Origin: Roseateles_E cavernae
Lineage (GTDB): Bacteria > Pseudomonadota > Gammaproteobacteria > Burkholderiales > Burkholderiaceae_C
Assembly (NCBI RefSeq): GCF_040187885.1
Contig: NZ_JBDPLH010000005.1
Span: 248,001-312,000 of the forward strand
Length of the DNA stretch: 64,000 nucleotides
Direction of reading: 5' to 3'
Shown: positions 48,475-56,927 of the stretch, piece by piece
How the letters are laid out: each line of letters opens with the position of its first letter
Position numbering within the stretch: position 1 is the stretch's first letter
Made by a program: the position numbers and the translations under genes
The notes under the pieces: model-generated
Seen by the model: the letters and a program-made list of their open reading frames with translations, nothing else
Told to the model about the DNA's origin: nothing
Databases searched by the model: none

Positions 48475-49038
48475 TTAGATCTTGCCGACCAGGTCCAGCG
48501 ACGGAGCGATGGTCTTGGCGCCTTCGTTCCACTTGGCCGGGCAGACCTGGCCGGGGTTCTTGGCCGTGTACTGGGCAGCCTTGAGCTTGCGCAGGGTTTC
48601 CTTGACGTCGCGGGCGATCTCGTTGGAGTGGATCTCGGCGGTCTTGATCACGCCGTCCGGGTTGATCACGAAGGTGCCGCGCAGGGCCAGGCCTTCTTCG
48701 GGGATGTGCACGCCGAAGGCATTGGTCAGCGCATGGGTCGGGTCGCCGACCAGGGGGAACTTGGCCTTGCCGACGGCCGGCGAGGTCTCGTGCCAGACCT
48801 TGTGCGAGAAGTGGGTGTCGGTCGTGACGATGTAGACCTCGGTCTCGGCCTTCTGGAACTCGGCGTAGTGCTCGGCCGCGTCTTCCACTTCGGTCGGGCA
48901 ATTGAAGGTGAAGGCGGCCGGCATGAAGATCAGGACCGACCACTTGCCCTTCAGCGACGCTTCGGTCACTTCAACAAACTTGCCGTTGTGGAAAGCCTGG
49001 GCCTTGAACGGTTGAACTTGGGTGTTGATCAAAGACAT
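48475..49038 (-). CDS. ahpC: Alkyl hydroperoxide reductase subunit C (peroxiredoxin)
   Basis: This typical 2-Cys peroxiredoxin reduces organic hydroperoxides, H2O2 and peroxynitrite. The 187 residues match E. coli AhpC. The peroxidatic Cys is in AAFTFNCPTEVED (about residue 47) and the resolving Cys in PGQVCPAKWNEG (about residue 166). It is the first gene of ahpC-ahpF, as is usual, with the reductase expressed at lower level downstream. OxyR control is common in the family; a candidate operator region lies upstream, but no clear OxyR box was found. Confidence 0.96.
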   Translation of the reverse strand: MSLINTQVQPFKAQAFHNGKFVEVTEASLKGKWSVLIFMPAAFTFNCPTEVEDAAEHYAEFQKAETEVYIVTTDTHFSHKVWHETSPAVGKAKFPLVGDPTHALTNAFGVHIPEEGLALRGTFVINPDGVIKTAEIHSNEIARDVKETLRKLKAAQYTAKNPGQVCPAKWNEGAKTIAPSLDLVGKI

Positions 49039-49179
49039 GGGAAAACTCCGCTAAGGGTGGATGGGAATGAGCTGAATCATATCGGCCCCTATCGACCCTT
49101 AGTTTTGATTAATCAAATCGGAGTCATTGCCTGAACCTATTGATAAAGGCTATTGCACTGAAAATGTGCGATAGCAACA
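49039..49179 (-). promoter_or_regulatory. ahpC upstream region with two palindromes
   Basis: This 141-bp AT-rich region contains a TATGAT -10 candidate on the minus strand near 49075-49083. It also holds a perfect 14-bp palindrome TTTGATTAATCAAA (49104-49117) and a 9+7+9 imperfect inverted repeat CTATTGCAC / GTGCGATAG (49150-49174). They look like operators. Their spacing does not fit the four-element OxyR pattern or the FNR pattern. Confidence 0.5.
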
Positions 49180-50421
49180 TCAACTTTCCAGTGCCAGCAG
49201 TTCCTCGACCGTCTGGCGGCGCCGGATCAGCCGGGCCGAGGCCGGCTCGTCGCCGTCCACCAGCACCTCGGCGATCAGCGGCCGGCTGTTGTAGTTGCTG
49301 GACATCGAGGCGCCGTAAGCCCCGGTGTCATGGATCACCAGCAGGTCGCCGACCTGGGCCTGCGGCAGCTCGCGCGGCACGACCACGCCACCATCCTCCT
49401 GGGTGAACACATCGCCCGACTCGCACAGCGGGCCGGCCACCACGGTGGGCCGGCCGGGGCGCGGCCGCCCGTCCTTGGCCAGCAGGCTCATCGCGTGATA
49501 GCTGCCATACATGGCCGGGCGCATCAGCTCATTGAAGCCGGCGTCGACCAGCACAAAGTGATTGCTGCCGGCATTCTTGGTGGCCCGCACCTCGCTGAGC
49601 AGCAGGCCGGATTCGGCCACCAGGAAGCGGCCCGGCTCGATCTCCAACCCCAAAGCGTGACCCACAATGCCCTCGGCCTGCTGGCGCGCGGCATCCCAGA
49701 GGCCGAAGTAGTGGGCGGTGTCGATCACCGCCTCGCCGTCCCGGTAGGGAATGGACAGGCCGCCGCCGGCGGAGATGGCCTGCAGATCATGGCCGGCCGC
49801 ACTGGCCTGGCGCACCAGCTCAACCATCGCGCCGCAAACCTGGCTCAGGTGGCTGTAGTCGACGCCCGAGCCGATATGCATATGCAGGCCCACCAGCTTC
49901 AGGCCATGGGTCTTGATGGCCGCCAGTGCCGCGCCCAGCTCGGTATGCCAGATGCCATGCTTGCTGTGCTCGCCGCCGGTATTGGTCTTGTTGCTGTGGC
50001 CGTGGCCGAAACCGGGGTTGATGCGCAGCCAGACCGGATGGCCGGGCGATGCGGCGCCCAGCTGACCCAGCATGTCGATCGAGCCGGCATTGACCGGCAC
50101 GCGGTGCTCGACCACGGTGGCCAGCGTCTCGCGGTCCAAGAGGTCGGCGGTGAAGACGATCTCGTCGCCGCCTGCGGTATAGCCGGCCTTCAGCGCCCGC
50201 AGGATCTCGCCGCGCGACACCGCGTCGACCTTGACGCCCTGCTCCCGCATCAGGCGCAGCACATGGGTGTTGGAGCAGGCCTTCTGGGCGAAACGCACGG
50301 TGTCGAAGGCCTTCAGCGCGGCGATGCGCTGGCGGATCACGGCCGCGTCATACACCCACAAAGGCGTGCCGAAGCGCTCGGCCAGCGACCAGAGCAAGGG
50401 GGCGGAATGGGGACGGGGCAT
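49180..50421 (-). CDS. lysA: Diaminopimelate decarboxylase
   Basis: This PLP-dependent alanine-racemase-fold enzyme catalyses the last step of lysine synthesis. The 413-residue protein has the PLP lysine in VRFAQKACSNTHVLRLM, HMHIGSGVDY, the glycine-rich phosphate-binding region AISAGGGLSIPY, EPGRFLVAESG and the C-terminal active-site Cys in VAGPLCESGDVF. The ATG at 50421 begins MPRPHSAPLLWSL. It is divergent from a LysR-type gene, as in E. coli, where LysR activates lysA. Confidence 0.95.
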   Translation of the reverse strand: MPRPHSAPLLWSLAERFGTPLWVYDAAVIRQRIAALKAFDTVRFAQKACSNTHVLRLMREQGVKVDAVSRGEILRALKAGYTAGGDEIVFTADLLDRETLATVVEHRVPVNAGSIDMLGQLGAASPGHPVWLRINPGFGHGHSNKTNTGGEHSKHGIWHTELGAALAAIKTHGLKLVGLHMHIGSGVDYSHLSQVCGAMVELVRQASAAGHDLQAISAGGGLSIPYRDGEAVIDTAHYFGLWDAARQQAEGIVGHALGLEIEPGRFLVAESGLLLSEVRATKNAGSNHFVLVDAGFNELMRPAMYGSYHAMSLLAKDGRPRPGRPTVVAGPLCESGDVFTQEDGGVVVPRELPQAQVGDLLVIHDTGAYGASMSSNYNSRPLIAEVLVDGDEPASARLIRRRQTVEELLALES

Positions 50422-50528
50422 GGCGTGCTCGCAGGCATTCGGGAGATGGCGGCCAGCATGCCTGCATCCACCCATTCATTCAAATGCTTTCATTTCCAAT
50501 ATTCATTCAATCCTGATATGGTTTAGTG
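50422..50528. promoter_or_regulatory. lysA-lysR divergent promoter region with direct repeats
   Basis: The 107-bp region is AT-rich next to the LysR gene. It contains two copies of ATTCATTCAA (50474-50483 and 50501-50510), 27 bp apart, close to the spacing of recognition and activation sites of LysR regulators. Confidence 0.5.
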
Positions 50529-51428
50529 ATGTTGACCCATCGCCATATCGAGGTGTTCCGTGCCGTGATGACGGCCGGCAGCGTCACCGGCGCGGCCGGC
50601 CTGCTGCACAGCTCCCAGCCTACCGTCAGCCGCGAGCTGGCCCGGATGGAGCAGTTGCTGGGCTATGAGCTGTTCGAACGCCAGCAGGGCCGGCTGCGCG
50701 CCACCGCCCGGGCGCTGGCCCTGTTCGACGAGGTCGAACGCAGCTACCAGGGCCTGCAACGGGTCACCGAGCGCGCGGCCCAGCTGGGCCGGGCCGAGCA
50801 GACCCGGCTCACGGTGCTGTGCCTGCCGGCCTTGAGCCATGCGCTGCTGCCCGGCGCCTGCGCCGCCTTTCTGCAGCGCCATCCAGCAGCCGAGCTGTCG
50901 ATCACGCCGCAGGAGTCACCGCTGCTGGAGGAATGGATGACGGCCCAGCGCTTCGATCTGGGCCTCAGCGAGCAGGCCCAGGCGGCGGCCGGCACACGGC
51001 TGGAGCCGCTGTGGCAGGGCGACGAGGTCTGTGTGCTGCCGGCTGGTCACGGCTTGCTGGCCAAGACCGTGCTCACGCCGGCCGATTTCGAGGGCCAGGC
51101 CTTCGTCAGCCTGTCGGCACAGGATCCGTACCGGCTTCAGTTCGATGCGATCTTTGCGGCCGCCGGCGTGCGGCGCCGGCTGGCCATCGAGACCCACAGC
51201 GCGGCAGCCGTCTGCGCGATGGTGCAGGCCGGCCTGGGCCTGGCCATCGTCAATCCGCTGACGGCCCTGGCCTGCGCCGGACCAGGGCTGCAGCTGCGGC
51301 GGTTCGCGGTCTCGGTGCCGTTCCGGGTCAGCGCGCTGCTGCCCCAGCACCGCCCGGCCCAGCCGCTGGTACAGGCGCTGCTGGACTGTCTGCGCAGCCA
51401 TGCGGCCGCGCTGCGCTTGCCCGTCTAG
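50529..51428 (+). CDS. LysR-family regulator, probably of lysA
   Basis: The 299-residue protein has the LysR winged HTH at residues about 3-62 ([21 protein letters not shown], then [22 protein letters not shown]). The periplasmic-binding-protein-like effector domain spans about 90-295 ([11 protein letters not shown], then [17 protein letters not shown]). It is divergent from lysA, so by analogy with E. coli it should activate lysA with diaminopimelate as coinducer. ATG at 50529 is used; a GTG immediately before it is possible. Its 3' end overlaps dxs by 4 bp, tail to tail. Confidence 0.88.
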   Translation: MLTHRHIEVFRAVMTAGSVTGAAGLLHSSQPTVSRELARMEQLLGYELFERQQGRLRATARALALFDEVERSYQGLQRVTERAAQLGRAEQTRLTVLCLPALSHALLPGACAAFLQRHPAAELSITPQESPLLEEWMTAQRFDLGLSEQAQAAAGTRLEPLWQGDEVCVLPAGHGLLAKTVLTPADFEGQAFVSLSAQDPYRLQFDAIFAAAGVRRRLAIETHSAAAVCAMVQAGLGLAIVNPLTALACAGPGLQLRRFAVSVPFRVSALLPQHRPAQPLVQALLDCLRSHAAALRLPV

Positions 51429-53317
51429 CTGTTGGCGGCCCGGGCCAGCGTGGGCCGGGCACCGAAGCGCTTCAGGATGCTCTGCTCGATGCCGGCGGCA
51501 TCCAGCCCGCACAAGGCCATCAGCTTGGCCGGGTCGCCATGCTCGACAAACTCGTCGGGCAGACCCAGCTGCAACACCGGTACCGCCAGCCCGGCGGCTT
51601 GCAGCGACTCCAGCACGGCCGAGCCGGCACCGCCCATCAGGCAGCCATCCTCCACCGTCACCAGCGCGTCGTGGTTGCGCGCCAGCTCGGCGACCAGCTC
51701 ATGATCGAGCGGCTTGGCAAAGCGCATATTCGCCACCGTCGCGTCCAGCGACTCGGCCGCCTTCAGCGCCGGATATAGCAGGGTTCCGAAGCTCAGGATC
51801 GCGATGCGCGAGCCGTGCCGGCGCAGCTCGCCCTTGCCCCATGGCAGGGCCGACATGGCCTTCTCGGGCACGACGCCCGCCCCGGCACCGCGCGGGTAAC
51901 GCACCGTCACCGGACCGTTGTGCTGGAAGGCGGTGAACAAGGCCTGGCGACACTCGTTCTCATCGGCCGGCGTCAGCACGGCCATATTCGGGATGCAGCG
52001 GGTGAAGGCGATGTCGTAGTTGCCGGCGTGGGTGGCGCCATCGGCGCCGACCAGGCCGGCGCGGTCCAGCGCGAACACGACCGGCAGATTCTGGATCGCC
52101 ACATCGTGCACCATCTGGTCATAGGCACGCTGCAAAAAGGTCGAGTAGATCGCCACCACCGGCTTCAGACCCTCGCAGGCCAGGCCGGCCGCGAAGGTGA
52201 CCGAATGCTGCTCGGCAATGCCGACATCGTGATAGCGGGTCGGGAAGCGCTTGTGGAAGTCCACCATGCCCGAGCCCTCGCGCATCGCCGGCGTGATGCC
52301 GACCAGGCGCTTGTCCAGCTCGGCCATATCGCACAGCCAATCGCCAAACACCTGGGTGAAGGTGGTCTTGGGCGGCGTCACCGGCTTGACGAAGCCGACG
52401 GCGGGATCGAACTTGCCCGAGGCGGCGTGGTACTTGACCGGATCGGCCTCGGCCAGCTTGTAGCCCTGGCCCTTCTTGGTCACCACATGCAGGAATTGCG
52501 GGCCCTTCTTGCCACGCAGATTCTCCAGCGTCGGAATCAGCGAATCGAGGTCATGGCCGTCGATGGGCCCGACATAGTTGAAGCCGAACTCCTCGAAGAT
52601 CGTGCCCGGCACGACCATGCCCTTGGTGTGCTCCTCGAAACGCCGTGCGAACTCGTACAGCGGCGTGTTCTTCAGCACCGACTTGGCACCCTCGCGCGCG
52701 GTCGCATAGAACTTGCCGCTCATCAGCCGCGCCAGATACTTGTTCAGCGCGCCGACCGGCGGGCTGATCGACATATCGTTGTCGTTCAGGATCACCAGCA
52801 CATCGCCCAGCAGGCCACCATGGGCGACGCCGGCATTGTTCAGCGCCTCGAAGGCCATGCCGGCCGTCATCGAGCCGTCGCCGATGATGGCAACGACCTT
52901 GCGGTCCTCACCCTTGAGCTTGGCCGCCATGGCCATGCCGTGCGCTGCCGAGATCGAGGTGCTCGAGTGGCCGGTGCCGAAGGTGTCGTACTCGCTCTCG
53001 TCGCGGCGCGGGAAGCCGCTGATGCCGTCGAGCTGGCGCAGCGTGCCCATGCGCTCGCGCCGGCCGGTCAGGATCTTGTGCGGGTAGGTCTGGTGGCCCA
53101 CATCCCAGACCAGGCGATCCTGCGGGGTGTTGAAGACATAGTGCAGGGCCACGGTCAGCTCGACCGTGCCCAGATTCGAGCCCAGATGGCCGCCGGTCTT
53201 GGACACCGAGTCCAGCACAAAGGCACGCAACTCATCGGCCACGCGCGCCAGATCGGTGCGCGGCAGGCGGCGCAGATCGGCGGGGCTGTTGATTTGGTTC
53301 AGCAGGGTCTTGTTCAT
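51425..53317 (-). CDS. dxs: 1-deoxy-D-xylulose-5-phosphate synthase
   Basis: This thiamine diphosphate enzyme condenses pyruvate and glyceraldehyde 3-phosphate at the entry to the MEP isoprenoid pathway. The 630-residue protein has [21 protein letters not shown], the TPP-binding [18 protein letters not shown] followed by LNDNDMSI, and the second-domain catalytic [22 protein letters not shown]. It lies 42 bp downstream of ispA. With ispA it supplies precursors for ubiquinone and for hopanoids made by the hpn pathway seen at the window start. Confidence 0.96.
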   Translation of the reverse strand: MNKTLLNQINSPADLRRLPRTDLARVADELRAFVLDSVSKTGGHLGSNLGTVELTVALHYVFNTPQDRLVWDVGHQTYPHKILTGRRERMGTLRQLDGISGFPRRDESEYDTFGTGHSSTSISAAHGMAMAAKLKGEDRKVVAIIGDGSMTAGMAFEALNNAGVAHGGLLGDVLVILNDNDMSISPPVGALNKYLARLMSGKFYATAREGAKSVLKNTPLYEFARRFEEHTKGMVVPGTIFEEFGFNYVGPIDGHDLDSLIPTLENLRGKKGPQFLHVVTKKGQGYKLAEADPVKYHAASGKFDPAVGFVKPVTPPKTTFTQVFGDWLCDMAELDKRLVGITPAMREGSGMVDFHKRFPTRYHDVGIAEQHSVTFAAGLACEGLKPVVAIYSTFLQRAYDQMVHDVAIQNLPVVFALDRAGLVGADGATHAGNYDIAFTRCIPNMAVLTPADENECRQALFTAFQHNGPVTVRYPRGAGAGVVPEKAMSALPWGKGELRRHGSRIAILSFGTLLYPALKAAESLDATVANMRFAKPLDHELVAELARNHDALVTVEDGCLMGGAGSAVLESLQAAGLAVPVLQLGLPDEFVEHGDPAKLMALCGLDAAGIEQSILKRFGARPTLARAANS

Positions 53318-53359
53318 GGTGTTCCCCAGCTCTCAGTGGTGGCGCAACTGACTCTCAAG

Positions 53360-54247
53360 TCAGTTATCCCGCTCGACGACCTTGTCGGCCAGCAGGCTCA
53401 ACCAGGCCGTGTTGGGCAAGCCGCTGGCGATCAGCGCCTGATGCGCCTCGTCGCGCAACTTGTCCGCATAGCGACGCGCGGCGTCCAGGCCCAGCACCGA
53501 CACATAGGTCGGCTTGTTCGCATCCTGGTCCTTGCCGGCCGTCTTGCCCAGCACTTCGGAATCTTGCGTCACATCCAGGATGTCGTCCACCACCTGGAAG
53601 GCCAGACCGATGGCGGCACCATACTTGGACAGTCCGTCCCAGGCCGCCGGCGTGGTCGCGCCGCAGGCCGCGCCCATCAGCACGCTGGCCTGCAGCAGCA
53701 CGCCGGTCTTGCGGCGGTGCATATCGCGCAGCTCGGCCTCGTCCAGCGCCTTGCCTATGCTGGCCAGATCGATCGCCTGACCGCCGGCCATGCCGGCATG
53801 GCCCGAAGCGCGGGCCAGCAGCGAGCACAGCCGCGCCTGCAGCGCCGGTGCCACACCGCTGTCGGGCGTCAGCACCTCGAAGGCCAGGGCCTGCATCGCA
53901 TCGCCGGCCAGCATGGCCTGAGCCTCGCCGAAAGCCACATGAACGGTCGGCTTGCCGCGGCGCAGCACGTCGTTGTCCATGCAGGGCATATCGTCGTGCA
54001 CCAGCGAATAGGCATGGATCAGCTCGACCGCACAGGCCGCGCGCATCGCCGCCTCGGACTCGCCCTGCACCGCATCGCAGGCGGCCAGCACCAGCAGGGG
54101 GCGCAGGCGCTTGCCGCCTTCGAGCACCGCATAGCGCATGGCCACGCCAAGACCGGCCGGGGCCGATTCCGGCACCCAGGCATCCAACGACTCTTCATAA
54201 GAGCACAGCGAGCGCTGCACCCATTGTTCAAAAACTCCGGCATCCAC
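53360..54247 (-). CDS. ispA: Farnesyl diphosphate synthase
   Basis: This trans-prenyltransferase makes C15 diphosphate from IPP and DMAPP. The first Asp-rich motif is in SLVHDDMPCMDND and the second is in FQVVDDILDVTQD. GGKRLRPLL and LHRRKTG-type residues are also present (RRKTGVLLQASVLMG). The start chosen is GTG at 54247, which lies 2 nt after the xseB stop and has GGAGGA 9 nt upstream. The ATG at 54265 overlaps xseB and lacks a site. The product is about 295 residues, a normal length. It sits between xseB and dxs in a conserved operon. Confidence 0.94.
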   Translation of the reverse strand: MDAGVFEQWVQRSLCSYEESLDAWVPESAPAGLGVAMRYAVLEGGKRLRPLLVLAACDAVQGESEAAMRAACAVELIHAYSLVHDDMPCMDNDVLRRGKPTVHVAFGEAQAMLAGDAMQALAFEVLTPDSGVAPALQARLCSLLARASGHAGMAGGQAIDLASIGKALDEAELRDMHRRKTGVLLQASVLMGAACGATTPAAWDGLSKYGAAIGLAFQVVDDILDVTQDSEVLGKTAGKDQDANKPTYVSVLGLDAARRYADKLRDEAHQALIASGLPNTAWLSLLADKVVERDN

Positions 54248-54249
54248 GC

Positions 54250-54504
54250 TTAAGAGTCCTCCCATGGCTTCAATTCCCCACCCTCCAGAACCTTGACTTG
54301 TTGTTCTACGGCCTGCAGTCGAGTGCGGCAGAAACCAAGCAACTCCGCGCCGCGCCGGTAGCTGTCCAGCAACTGATCGAGCGGCAACTGACCCGCTTCC
54401 ATCGTCGCCACCAAACGCTCCAGTTCACCGAGCGCCTGCTCGTAACTGGCTGAAACCGCGTCCGTGGTGGACGCTTTCTTGGCGGCGGCAGAGGTCTTGG
54501 TCAT
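54250..54504 (-). CDS. xseB: Exodeoxyribonuclease VII small subunit
   Basis: The protein of about 84 residues has the XseB core [28 protein letters not shown] and [16 protein letters not shown], a two-helix coiled coil that coats the large subunit XseA. The start is either ATG 54504 ([10 protein letters not shown]) or ATG 54525; neither has a ribosome site. It heads the xseB-ispA-dxs operon. Confidence 0.9.
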   Translation of the reverse strand: MTKTSAAAKKASTTDAVSASYEQALGELERLVATMEAGQLPLDQLLDSYRRGAELLGFCRTRLQAVEQQVKVLEGGELKPWEDS

Positions 54505-54833
54505 TGCAAAACGCGAAACCGCCATTGTATGGGGTCAACCCTCGGTGCCCATTCACCCCCAAGAGGGCTGTCAGCTGCCCGCCACAACGGGCCGCTCTGA
54601 GCTTGCCTTTACCCGCTCTTTACCTTCATTGCGCAGGCTCAAGGCGGGCATGCACCGAGCTGGGTACAATGCGCCCCTCGCTCCCGGCCAGCATGGCGTG
54701 GCAGCGTGCCCCTCCCGAGCCCGGCACCACCGGGCTTTTTTGACACAAACCCGGTCTCACGCTCGCAGCCCTGTGCTGCGCACGGCAACGAGCCGGGGGG
54801 TTGACATTGGTTTCTTGGAGACCCTCTTGGATC
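54505..54833 (+). promoter_or_regulatory. Structured leader region of the Rieske gene with intrinsic terminator
   Basis: This 329-bp stretch has no conventional gene. On the plus strand, TACAAT (54665-54670) is a good -10 without a clear -35. After it come a 16-codon frame, 54693-54743 (MAWQRAPPEPGTTGLF), ending inside the U-run of a terminator (54718-54741), and a nested hairpin (AACCCGG 54748-54754 with CCGGGGGGTT 54793-54802, inner GCTCG/CGAGC). GGTCTC (54753-54758) can instead pair with GAGACC (54818-54823) over the putative GGAG site. This suggests a regulated leader. The left part (54505-54660) holds the xseB promoter side, with nothing clear in it. Confidence 0.5.
54718..54741 (+). terminator. 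Intrinsic terminator inside the Rieske gene leader
   Basis: A 7-bp stem (AGCCCGG / CCGGGCT) with a CACCA loop is followed by six Ts. It lies about 93 bp upstream of the Rieske ATG and about 48 bp after the candidate -10. A promoter at that -10 would give an RNA of about 65 nt unless the terminator is overridden. Confidence 0.8.
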
Positions 54834-55949
54834 ATGTCCGACCTGAGCCTCACTCTCTCGGTTCTTGAACGCAGCGCCAAAACCCAGCTGCCTGTTACGT
54901 CCTACTTCGATGAGGGCCTGTTCCGCAGGGAGCAGGAACTGATCTTCCAGCACGGTCCGCGCTATCTCGGACACGCGCTGGCCGTGCCCGAGATCGGCGA
55001 CCACTACGCCCTGCCCCAGGAGGGCGAGGGCCGCGCGCTGGTGCGCACGCCGCAAGGCATCGAGCTGCTGTCCAATGTCTGCCGGCATCGCCAGGCGGTG
55101 ATGCTGCGCGGGCGCGGCAACACCCGCAGCAATATCGTCTGCCCGCTGCACCGCTGGACCTATGACCTGAAGGGCGAGCTGATCGGCGCACCGCATTTCG
55201 AGCAGGACCCCTGCCTGAACCTGAACCGCTACAAGATCCGCGAGTGGAATGGCCTGCTGTTCGAGGACAACGGCCATGATGTGGCCGCCTCGCTGGCCAA
55301 GCTGGGCACGGCCGGCCAACTGGACTTCAGCGGCTATGTGCTGGACAAGGTTCATGTCCATGAGTGCGACTACAACTGGAAGACCTTTATCGAGGTCTAT
55401 CTGGAGGACTACCATGTCGGCCCTTTCCACCCGGGCCTGGGTCAGTTCGTCAGCTGCGAGGACCTGGCCTGGGAGTTCGGCCGCCACCACTCGGTGCAGA
55501 CCGTGGGCATCAAGCAGGCCCTCGGCAAGCCCGGCTCCAGCACCTATGCCAAATGGCATGAGCAGGTGCTGCAGTTCGGCAATGGCGAGCCGCCCGAGCA
55601 GGGCGCGATCTGGCTGACCTACTACCCCCACATCATGGTGGAGTGGTATCCGCACGTGCTGGTGGTCTCGACCCTGCACCCCAAGGGCCCGCAGAAGACC
55701 ACCAATATCGTCGAGTTCTACTACCCCGAGGAGATCGCCGCCTTCGAGCGCGACTTCGTCGAGGCTCAGCAGGCTGCCTATATGGAAACCTGCGTCGAGG
55801 ACGACGAGATCGCGCTGCGCATGGACCAGGGCCGGCGCGCGCTGATGGAGCGCGGCGACAACGAGGTCGGTCCCTACCAGAGCCCGATGGAAGACGGCAT
55901 GAAGCACTTCCATGAGTGGTACCGCCGCGAAATGAAGTTCGCCGGCTGA
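54834..55949 (+). CDS. Rieske non-heme iron oxygenase, housekeeping paralogue
   Basis: The 371-residue protein has Rieske ligands C83/H85 and C103/H106 with the standard 17-residue loop. The mononuclear iron site is H194/H199 in VYLEDYHVGPFHPG. It is closely related along its whole length to the siderophore-locus oxygenase at 26816-27976. It sits next to xseB-ispA-dxs, a placement I associate with Burkholderiales generally, so it looks ancestral. No beta subunit, ferredoxin or reductase is nearby. Annotation as aromatic-ring dioxygenase would be only by fold. A diamine hydroxylase role (2-hydroxyputrescine is a characteristic betaproteobacterial polyamine) is my inference from the paralogy. 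Confidence 0.85.
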   Translation: MSDLSLTLSVLERSAKTQLPVTSYFDEGLFRREQELIFQHGPRYLGHALAVPEIGDHYALPQEGEGRALVRTPQGIELLSNVCRHRQAVMLRGRGNTRSNIVCPLHRWTYDLKGELIGAPHFEQDPCLNLNRYKIREWNGLLFEDNGHDVAASLAKLGTAGQLDFSGYVLDKVHVHECDYNWKTFIEVYLEDYHVGPFHPGLGQFVSCEDLAWEFGRHHSVQTVGIKQALGKPGSSTYAKWHEQVLQFGNGEPPEQGAIWLTYYPHIMVEWYPHVLVVSTLHPKGPQKTTNIVEFYYPEEIAAFERDFVEAQQAAYMETCVEDDEIALRMDQGRRALMERGDNEVGPYQSPMEDGMKHFHEWYRREMKFAG

Positions 55950-55972
55950 GGGAGTTTTCTCCTGCATGCGCC

Positions 55973-56008
55973 AAACGCCCCGTGCAGCCTGCTGCCGGGG
56001 CGTTTTTT
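55973..56008 (+). terminator. Intrinsic terminator after the housekeeping Rieske gene
   Basis: A 10-bp stem (AAACGCCCCG / CGGGGCGTTT) with an internally structured 13-nt loop is followed by six Ts. It lies 24 bp past the stop. Confidence 0.85.
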
Positions 56009-56033
56009 CTGCATCTGCCATGACAATCGCCAG

Positions 56034-56927
56034 ATGTCTGCCCCCTTGTTGATGATTTGCGCCACCTTCCTGTTCGCCACGATGGGGGTCTGCGTCAAGC
56101 TCGCTTCCGCGCACTATGACGCCAGCGAGATCGTCATGTACCGCGGCCTGATCGGCGTGCTGATGATGGCCGCGCTGTGCCGCTGGCAGGGTCAGACCTT
56201 GCGCACCCGGGTGCCGGCGATGCATTTCTGGCGCAGCCTGTCGGGCGTGCTGGCGCTGTCGCTGTGGTTCTACTCGATCGGCAAGCTGCCGCTGGCCACC
56301 GCGATGACGCTGAACTACATGTCCTCGGTCTGGATGGCGCTGTTCCTGATCGGCGGCGCGGTGATGCTGGGCAGCGCCCGGGTCGACGGCCGCCTGGTCG
56401 GCGCGGTGCTGCTGGGCTTTGTCGGCGTGGCCCTGGTGCTGCGGCCGACGCTGGACCAGCAACAGCTCTGGCACGGCCTGGCCGGCCTGCTCTCGGGCAT
56501 GCTGTCGGCGCTGGCCTATCTGCAGGTCACCTCGTTGGGCCGGGCCGGCGAGCCGGAAGACCGCATCGTGTTCTATTTCTCGCTGGGCGGCGTGCTGGCC
56601 GGCGCGCTGGGCACCCTGGGTTTCGGCGAGCTGCACGCCCACAGCCTCGAAGGCGCGGCCCTGCTGCTGGCGGTGGGCCTGCTGGCCACCGCCGCCCAGC
56701 TGATGATGACGCGCGCCTACGGCCGCGGCAGCACCCTGGTCAATGCCAGCCTGCAGTACCTGGGCATCGTGTTCTCCTTCATCTACGGCGCGCTGCTGTT
56801 CCGCGACGCGATCACCTGGACGGCACTGGCCGGCATGACGCTGATCATCGCGGCCGGCCTGGCCGCCACCCTGCTGCGGGCCCGCAGCACCCCCAAGGAC
56901 AGCCAACACTCGGTCACAGAATCATGA
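56034..56927 (+). CDS. EamA/DMT-family permease
   Basis: The 297-residue inner-membrane protein has about ten hydrophobic helices in two EamA repeats (first about 5-130, second about 145-285). Markers are FLFATMGVCVKLAS, EIVMYRGLIGVLMM and, in the second half, LVNASLQYLGIVFSFIYGALLFRD. DMT permeases export amino acids, nucleosides or other metabolites; the substrate is not evident. It overlaps sseA by ATGA, so the two are translationally coupled. Confidence 0.88.
   Translation: MSAPLLMICATFLFATMGVCVKLASAHYDASEIVMYRGLIGVLMMAALCRWQGQTLRTRVPAMHFWRSLSGVLALSLWFYSIGKLPLATAMTLNYMSSVWMALFLIGGAVMLGSARVDGRLVGAVLLGFVGVALVLRPTLDQQQLWHGLAGLLSGMLSALAYLQVTSLGRAGEPEDRIVFYFSLGGVLAGALGTLGFGELHAHSLEGAALLLAVGLLATAAQLMMTRAYGRGSTLVNASLQYLGIVFSFIYGALLFRDAITWTALAGMTLIIAAGLAATLLRARSTPKDSQHSVTES

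Noticed and set aside
49105..49116. TTGATTAATCAA upstream of ahpC as an FNR/Anr box.
   Set aside because: FNR sites need four bases between TTGAT and ATCAA; here there are two.
49070..49174. OxyR binding site at ahpC.
   Set aside because: Several ATAG/CTAT-like words occur, but no set of four lies at the required 11-bp phase.
54801..54830. Perfect TTGACA just before the housekeeping Rieske gene as a promoter.
   Set aside because: No -10-like hexamer lies 16-18 bp downstream and transcription would start inside or after the start codon.
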